A stretch of 33,050 nucleotides of DNA, from the NCBI GenBank assembly GCA_021806605.1, contig JAJZQY010000015.1:1-33050 (forward strand), written 5' to 3'. The stretch's first letter is position 1. The number at the start of each line of letters is the position of its first letter. The notes beneath the pieces were generated by a model, which was given only the letters and a program-made list of their open reading frames with translations, made no database searches and was not told the origin of the DNA. The position numbers were made by a program, and so were the translations under genes. The stretch is from Pseudomonadota bacterium. GTDB lineage: Bacteria > Pseudomonadota > Gammaproteobacteria > Burkholderiales > JABEVD01. Positions 27,960-33,050 of the stretch are shown here, one piece after another.

Positions 27960-29198
27960 ATGCTTCAATCCCAGCGCCTTGCCTGCCATGCCGTGCTCAA
28001 GACACTGGAGGGGCGGAATCTCACCCGGACACTGAACGAGATCTGGCGCACCAACCCGGACCTCGCAGCGCAGCAGAAAGGTCTGATCCAGGATTCCAGC
28101 TACGGGGTTTTCCGCCATTACGGCACCCTGAAGGCCGTGCTCGATGCCTTGCTCAAGACCCCTCCGAAGGACCGGCAAATCGAAGCCCTGCTCCTCGTCG
28201 CGCTTTACCAGCTCCAATACACCCAGGCCCCGGACCATGCCATAGTCAATCATGCGGTCGAGGCATCCAGACACTCGGGGAAGGGCCTCGTCAATGCCGT
28301 CCTGCGCAATTTCCTGCGCCGGAAAGACGCACTTCTGGAAGCCGCGTCCGGCAACGAGGTCGCCCTGTTCAACCATCCCCAGTGGTGGATAGACAGGCTG
28401 AAAGCGCAGTATCCGGAGCAGTACCGGGAAATTCTGAATGCGGGAAATTCCCGCCCGCCCATGACGCTCAGGGTCAACCGGAGAAGAATTTCCTCCGCAG
28501 ATTACCGCGCTTTGCTGCAGGAAAACCGGATCGAATGCGACGTTCTTTCTGACCATGCCCTGATGCTCGCAAAGCCGATGCCGGTCGAAAAGCTGCCCGG
28601 ATTTTCAGACGGCCTCGTATCCGTCCAGGATTGGGGGGCGCAGCAGGCGGCGCCTCTTCTCGACCTGAAAGACGGCATGCGGGTACTGGATGCCTGCGCA
28701 GCGCCGGGAGGAAAGTCGGCGCATATTCTCGAGTCCGCTCAGGTCGATCTGCTTTCCCTGGACAACAGCGCATCGCGATCCCGGCAGATTGAGGAAAATT
28801 ATTCCAGGCTGGGACTCGAAGGCGACGTCCGGGTATCCGATGCCGCCGATCCGAAGTCCTGGTGGGACGGCGTGCCTTTCCAGCGCATCCTGGCCGACGT
28901 CCCCTGTTCGGCATCGGGCGTGGTGCGTCGACACCCGGACATCAAGTGGCTGAGGCGCGCCGAAGACATCGCCGGATTCTCCGGACAGCAGCTCGCCATC
29001 CTCGAAGCCTTGTGGCAAACATTGGCCAGTGGTGGTAAATTGCTCTATTCGACCTGCTCGGTTTTCAAGGAAGAAAATGCCGGGCTTGTCGAGGAATTCA
29101 TGAAGAGACACCATGAAGCGGCCCTGATCGATGAAATGCCGTTGCTGCCGAACGATCAACAAGATGGCTTTTTTTATGCGCTTCTCCAGAAAAAATGA
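27960..29198 (+). CDS. rsmB: 16S rRNA (cytosine967-C5)-methyltransferase RsmB
   Basis: RsmB (Sun/Fmu) methylates C967 of 16S rRNA. The 412-residue protein has an N-terminal NusB-like helical domain (about 1-140) with LLVALYQLQYTQAPDHAIVN and VNAVLRNFLRR, followed by the SAM-dependent methyltransferase domain: LDACAAPGGKSAHILE (motif I), DVPCSASGVVRRHPDIKW with Cys316, and LLYSTCSVFKEEN with Cys366, the two conserved cysteines of which the second is usually the nucleophile. I chose the ATG at 27960, which begins the conserved block and starts 5 bases after fmt; an open frame extends far into fmt but is its shadow. Part of the def-fmt-rsmB operon. Confidence 0.97.
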   Translation: MLQSQRLACHAVLKTLEGRNLTRTLNEIWRTNPDLAAQQKGLIQDSSYGVFRHYGTLKAVLDALLKTPPKDRQIEALLLVALYQLQYTQAPDHAIVNHAVEASRHSGKGLVNAVLRNFLRRKDALLEAASGNEVALFNHPQWWIDRLKAQYPEQYREILNAGNSRPPMTLRVNRRRISSADYRALLQENRIECDVLSDHALMLAKPMPVEKLPGFSDGLVSVQDWGAQQAAPLLDLKDGMRVLDACAAPGGKSAHILESAQVDLLSLDNSASRSRQIEENYSRLGLEGDVRVSDAADPKSWWDGVPFQRILADVPCSASGVVRRHPDIKWLRRAEDIAGFSGQQLAILEALWQTLASGGKLLYSTCSVFKEENAGLVEEFMKRHHEAALIDEMPLLPNDQQDGFFYALLQKK

Positions 29199-29202
29199 CC
29201 CG

Positions 29203-29745
29203 ATGCTCTTCAAGCAAATCGCATTGCTTCTGGCAGCATTCCTGCTCTGCTTTTCCGCCCTGGCAGACGGCATACGCGTCAAATCCGCGGAATTCGCGGC
29301 AAACGACGACTACCGCCTCAACGCCTACTTCGAGATCAACCTCAATCCCACGCTCGAAGATGCCCTGAAAAAGGGCGTTCCGCTCAACTTTGTCACCGAA
29401 TTCGAGCTGACGCGGGTTCGCTGGTACTGGTTCGACGAAAAGATTGTCGACACCTCCTGGCACACCAAGCTGAGCTACAACGCATTGACGCAGCAATACC
29501 GATTGAGCAGCGGCACGCTGTATCAGAATTTCGACAACTTGTCGGATGCAGTCAACGTGATGGGCAGCCTGCTGCACCGGCAGGTAATCAACCGAAGCGC
29601 CCTGAAAAGCGGAGGAACGTACAGGGGGAAGCTGCGCATGTCCCTGGACATTTCCCTGCTTCCCAAACCCTTTCAGATCGACGCACTGGCTTCCAGCGAC
29701 TGGAATTTCAGCTCGGACTGGTTCCAGTGGGATTTTGTTCCATGA
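29203..29745 (+). CDS. DUF4390 domain-containing exported protein
   Basis: A protein of 180 residues with a signal peptide (MLFKQIALLLAAFLLCFSAL, then ADG) and a beta-rich body with FEINLNPTLEDALKKGVPLN, WYWFDEKI and SSDWNFSSDWFQWDF at the C-terminus, typical of DUF4390. Homologues of unknown function nearly always sit between rsmB and ntrY in betaproteobacteria. ATGs at 29164 and 29176 are possible earlier starts and overlap rsmB; the one at 29203, 5 bases after rsmB, gives the cleanest signal peptide, but no strong SD decides it. It may be functionally linked to the NtrYX envelope-sensing pair. Confidence 0.87.
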   Translation: MLFKQIALLLAAFLLCFSALADGIRVKSAEFAANDDYRLNAYFEINLNPTLEDALKKGVPLNFVTEFELTRVRWYWFDEKIVDTSWHTKLSYNALTQQYRLSSGTLYQNFDNLSDAVNVMGSLLHRQVINRSALKSGGTYRGKLRMSLDISLLPKPFQIDALASSDWNFSSDWFQWDFVP

Positions 29746-29762
29746 CTGACTGAAATACGCCA

Positions 29763-31880
29763 TTGAAATACTTGCTGATTTTGTGCGCCGCCATCGGCGC
29801 GGTGCTGCTTTATCTCCTGTCGCTTGCCAGCGCCAATACGGACGTGTTCTCCAAGCACTATACCGTGCTGCTCGGCCTGGGGGGCGGGGTCGTTCTGCTG
29901 CTTTCCGGCCTTGTCGTCTACCAGCTTTTCGTGCTGCTGCGCAAACTCAAGGCGAAGGTCTTCGGCGCCAAGCTGACCTTCCGTCTCGTGCTGTTCTTCG
30001 CGCTGATGTCCACGCTCCCCGGCGTGCTGATCTATTCGCTTTCCGTGCAGTTCCTGTCGAAAAGCATCGAATCCTGGTTCGACGTGCGGGTCGACAAAGC
30101 GCTTGAAGGCGGGCTGAATCTCGGCCGGGCAACGCTCGACAACATGCGCAAGGACCTGGAAAAACGCGCCAACGCGATGGCGTTTTCCCTCGTGGATCTT
30201 CCGGACGGCATCCTCCCCTCCGATTTCAGCCGCCTGCTGGATCAGGCCGGCGCACAGGAAGGCGCGCTGTTCAGCCCGTCCGGGCAAATCATCGCATTTT
30301 CAGGATCGGAGCGGGATGGGCTGGTTCTGGCATTTCCGCCGTCTTCGGTCCTGCGTCAAATCAGGATGCAGAAGCCCTACAGCGTCATCGAATCGGTTCC
30401 CGGCAAGGGGCTTTATCTTCGCGTGGTGGTTCCCGTGAACGTGCTCAAGCTCAACGAAGACATCCGGGTTCTGCAGCTGCTGAAGCCCGTCCCCAAGCAG
30501 CTAGCGCAGGATGCGGAAACCGTGCAAACCGTTTATCGCGATTACCAGGGCCTTTCCCTTTCCAGGCTGGGCTTGAAAAGGCTGTACGGCCTCACCCTCA
30601 CCCTCTCTCTTTTGCTTGCCCTGCTTTGCGCGCTTGCCATCGCCTTTTTCATCAGCGAGCGGCTGAGCGCCCCGCTTGCCATCCTGGCCGAGGGTACGCG
30701 CGCCGTCGCCCAGGGCGATTTCAGCCAGTATCACCCCGTTCAGAGCAGGGACGAGCTCGGCATATTGACCCAGTCGTTCAATCTCATGACGCATCAGCTC
30801 GCCGAGGCCAGAACTTCGGTGCAGAAAAACCAGGAGCAGCTGGAAAGCGCAAAAGCCTATCTCGAAAGCATTCTTTCCAGCCTTTCCTCCGGCGTGCTGG
30901 TTTTCGACAACTCTTTCGCCTTGCGCTCCGCAAACCCGGCAGCCCGCATGATTCTGAATGTCGAATTCCCCGAACCGGGCAATTCCTCTCTGGACGAATG
31001 GGGCAGACGCTTTCCTTTCCTTCAGCCGTTTTCTTCCGAGATCCGCAAGGAATTCGAGTCCTCCGAAAATGTCGAGTGGCAGCGGCAGCTCGATCTTTCC
31101 AGGAAGACTGGAACCCAGATATTGCTCCTGCGCGGCTCGCGCCTGCCGGACGTTACGGAAAACGGCTTCCTGGTGGTCTTCGACGACATCACGCATCTTG
31201 TCCAGGCGCAACGGAACGCCGCCTGGGGCGAGGTTGCTCGGCGTCTCGCCCACGAAATAAAGAATCCGCTCACTCCGATTCAGCTTTCTGCGGAGCGATT
31301 GCAGCACAAGCTGGCGGAAAAGCTCAGCCCCCAAGACGGCAAAATGCTGACCAGATCCACCCAAACCATAGTCAATCAGGTTGCCGCCCTGAACAGCATG
31401 GTGGATGCCTTCAGCAAGTATGCGAAATCGACCGAGCCGAATTTCCAGATTGTCGATCTCAATTACCTGGTCCGGGAGATACTCGCGTTGTACGAGTCAC
31501 CTCTGGTTTGCATGCAGCTCGACGAGACTTTGCCCGGAATAAGCGGAGACCAGACCCAGTTGCGCCAGGTCATACACAATTTGCTGAAAAACGCGCAGGA
31601 CTCTCTGGCTGACTCCGACGCGCCCCAGATTACCGTGGCCACAGAAACTCTCGACGGTTTCGTCAGGCTGAGCATTTGCGACAACGGTCCCGGATTTCCT
31701 GAAAACCTGATGGATCGGGCCTTTGAACCCTACGTCACGACGAAACCCAAGGGTACCGGATTGGGGCTTGCGATCGTGAAGAAGATCGTGGAAGAACACA
31801 ATGGTACGATTCAGATTGAAAATGTCAGTCCGGGGGGCGCCTGCGTCAGCATCGTCTTTCCCTCGGTCACGGAGGCTTGA
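29763..31880 (+). CDS. ntrY: NtrY-type sensor histidine kinase
   Basis: A 705-residue inner-membrane histidine kinase of the NtrY class, whose role in other bacteria includes nitrogen metabolism, respiration and envelope control. Hydrophobic helices lie near residues 5-20, 35-57 and 73-95, then a periplasmic sensor region, and another helix near 275-297. HAMP is at about 297-350, PAS about 365-475, then HisKA with LAHEIKNPLTPIQLSAERL (phospho-His497) and the HATPase domain with N box QVIHNLLKNAQDSL and G box CDNGPGF, KPKGTGLGLAIVKK. It starts at TTG 29763 with no good SD and ends with TGA touching the ntrX ATG. Confidence 0.94.
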   Translation: MKYLLILCAAIGAVLLYLLSLASANTDVFSKHYTVLLGLGGGVVLLLSGLVVYQLFVLLRKLKAKVFGAKLTFRLVLFFALMSTLPGVLIYSLSVQFLSKSIESWFDVRVDKALEGGLNLGRATLDNMRKDLEKRANAMAFSLVDLPDGILPSDFSRLLDQAGAQEGALFSPSGQIIAFSGSERDGLVLAFPPSSVLRQIRMQKPYSVIESVPGKGLYLRVVVPVNVLKLNEDIRVLQLLKPVPKQLAQDAETVQTVYRDYQGLSLSRLGLKRLYGLTLTLSLLLALLCALAIAFFISERLSAPLAILAEGTRAVAQGDFSQYHPVQSRDELGILTQSFNLMTHQLAEARTSVQKNQEQLESAKAYLESILSSLSSGVLVFDNSFALRSANPAARMILNVEFPEPGNSSLDEWGRRFPFLQPFSSEIRKEFESSENVEWQRQLDLSRKTGTQILLLRGSRLPDVTENGFLVVFDDITHLVQAQRNAAWGEVARRLAHEIKNPLTPIQLSAERLQHKLAEKLSPQDGKMLTRSTQTIVNQVAALNSMVDAFSKYAKSTEPNFQIVDLNYLVREILALYESPLVCMQLDETLPGISGDQTQLRQVIHNLLKNAQDSLADSDAPQITVATETLDGFVRLSICDNGPGFPENLMDRAFEPYVTTKPKGTGLGLAIVKKIVEEHNGTIQIENVSPGGACVSIVFPSVTEA

Positions 31881-33050
31881 ATGAGCGCGAATCAGATTCT
31901 TGTTGTTGACGACGAAGTAGGTATCCGGGACTTGCTGTCTGAAATCCTTTGGGACGAGGGGTATCAGGTCATTCTCGCTGAAAACGCGAGCGAAGCCCGG
32001 CAATTCAGGAGCAAGAGCAGGCCGGATCTGGTGCTGCTGGACATCTGGATGCCGGACACGGACGGGATTACGCTGCTGAAAGAGTGGGCGAGCTCCGGGC
32101 TCCTCACCATGCCCGTAGTCATGATGTCCGGGCACGGCACCATCGATACGGCAGTGGAAGCGACGCGCATCGGCGCCTGCGATTTCCTCGAGAAACCCAT
32201 AGCGCTCCAGAAGCTTCTCAACACCGTCGGACGGGTATTGCAAAAAAGCGCACCCGGCACCAGCGAACCGATTTCCCTCTCTGCCCTGGGAAAAAGCGGC
32301 ATTGTCGCCGAACTGAAGAAAACCCTGGAACATGCGAACAAGCTGCCCTTCCCTGTTTTCCTGACGGGAGAGCCGGGCTCGGAAATAGAAATCTGCGCCC
32401 ATTTTTTCAGGAACCCCAATTTTCCCTGGATAGAACTGAAAGACGCTTCCGAGTTGACCAAAGAAAATGCCGATCTGCTCAACAAGGCAAAGGAAGGCAT
32501 GATTTTCATCAAGGAAATAGGGGATCTCAACCGGGAAGAGCAGAAAGGCCTGCTTTTTCTCCTGGATAAACTGGAAAATCACGGCATCAAGCTGGTTTGT
32601 GCATCCACCAAACCATTGGCAAACCTGGTTGCCTCCGGAAATTACGACGCTGATCTCTTCCAGAAATTGATGAGCCTGACCGTAGTCATTCCACCGCTGA
32701 GGGCACACCCTGAAGATATTCCCGCTCTCGCCAGCCTCATTCTTTCCAGGTACGCAGAGGCCCGGGAAACGCCCCTGAAACAGTTCAGCACGGCATCTCT
32801 CAATGCCTTGCGCAATTACGCCTGGCCAGGAAATCTGGCCCAGCTGATGGCCGTAGTCAAATCGCTTGCGCTGACCTCGCTGGAAGAGGAAATCACGCTA
32901 GCAAATACCCATCAAATACTCTCGAAACAGGAAAATCCGATCGCCGCGAACAGCCAGCCCTTTTCGCTGGATATGCCCTTGCGCGAAGCCAGGGACCTGT
33001 TCGAGAAAATGTATTTCGAATATCACCTGTCAAAGGAAAGCGGCGGGATA
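31881..33050 (+). CDS. ntrX: NtrX-type response regulator with degenerate AAA+ domain, 3' end outside window
   Basis: 390 residues are in the window and the gene continues to the right. The receiver is intact: acidic pair Asp10-Asp11, phospho-acceptor Asp54 in LVLLDIWMP, Ser83 and Lys105. The central region lines up with the sigma-54 AAA+ domain but has lost its hallmarks: Walker A is GEPGSEIE (162-169, no GKE lysine), Walker B is MIFIKEIGD (207-215, DE replaced by KE), the GAFTGA loop is missing altogether, and the arginine-finger segment reads YDADLFQKL. PPLRAHPEDI and YAWPGNLAQL remain. The start of a Fis-type helix region (PLREARDLFEKMYFEYHL) is at the end. The ATG touches the ntrY stop, with GGAGG before it. 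Confidence 0.92.
   Translation, partial: MSANQILVVDDEVGIRDLLSEILWDEGYQVILAENASEARQFRSKSRPDLVLLDIWMPDTDGITLLKEWASSGLLTMPVVMMSGHGTIDTAVEATRIGACDFLEKPIALQKLLNTVGRVLQKSAPGTSEPISLSALGKSGIVAELKKTLEHANKLPFPVFLTGEPGSEIEICAHFFRNPNFPWIELKDASELTKENADLLNKAKEGMIFIKEIGDLNREEQKGLLFLLDKLENHGIKLVCASTKPLANLVASGNYDADLFQKLMSLTVVIPPLRAHPEDIPALASLILSRYAEARETPLKQFSTASLNALRNYAWPGNLAQLMAVVKSLALTSLEEEITLANTHQILSKQENPIAANSQPFSLDMPLREARDLFEKMYFEYHLSKESGGI

Overview
This window is the replication-origin neighbourhood of a bacterial chromosome, most likely a betaproteobacterium (Nitrosomonadales-type is my best guess from gene order; no marker gene was compared by search). Reading away from a divergent centre at about 9.48-9.66 kb, the left arm (minus strand) carries rpmH, rnpA, yidD, yidC, mnmE, mnmG, rsmG, parA, parB, atpI, atpB, atpE and the first codons of atpF. 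The right arm (plus strand) carries dnaA, dnaN and gyrB. A perfect parS lies in the mnmE-mnmG gap and a 15/16 parS directly abuts the gyrB start codon, so the ParABS system and two of its target sites sit together here. A single perfect DnaA box overlaps the likely dnaA promoter.

From about 14.5 to 17.4 kb there is an accessory block on the minus strand with less GC-biased codon use. It holds a hicA-hicB toxin-antitoxin pair with its own promoter, a 65-bp element resembling an integron attC site, the C-terminal remnant of a NERD/zinc-ribbon protein whose TAA stop lies inside that element, and a Schlafen-AlbA-like/GHKL ATP-binding protein that abuts the broken end of the remnant. No integrase is present. 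Between gyrB and hicB is a short gene-free stretch with only fragmentary open frames.

Next comes a transport cluster: an SbmA/YddA-type ABC exporter (plus), converging on a YeiH-family transporter (minus) that is divergent from a YeiE/CysB-like LysR regulator, with a promoter and an inverted repeat in the shared intergenic region. LysR and yaeQ converge and share the same CTAG for both stop codons.

The rest is a conserved housekeeping block. On the minus strand, a LysM-domain lipoprotein-like or exported protein, dprA, topA and yaeQ follow each other; smg, often found between dprA and topA, is absent and topA has its own promoter in the gap. On the plus strand, def, fmt, rsmB, a DUF4390 protein, ntrY and ntrX form a tightly packed operon covering formyl-methionine metabolism, 16S rRNA methylation and an NtrYX two-component system. 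The NtrX response regulator (cut by the window end) has an intact receiver but an AAA+ domain that has lost Walker A, Walker B, the GAFTGA loop and arginine fingers, which is the most striking protein-level oddity in the window.
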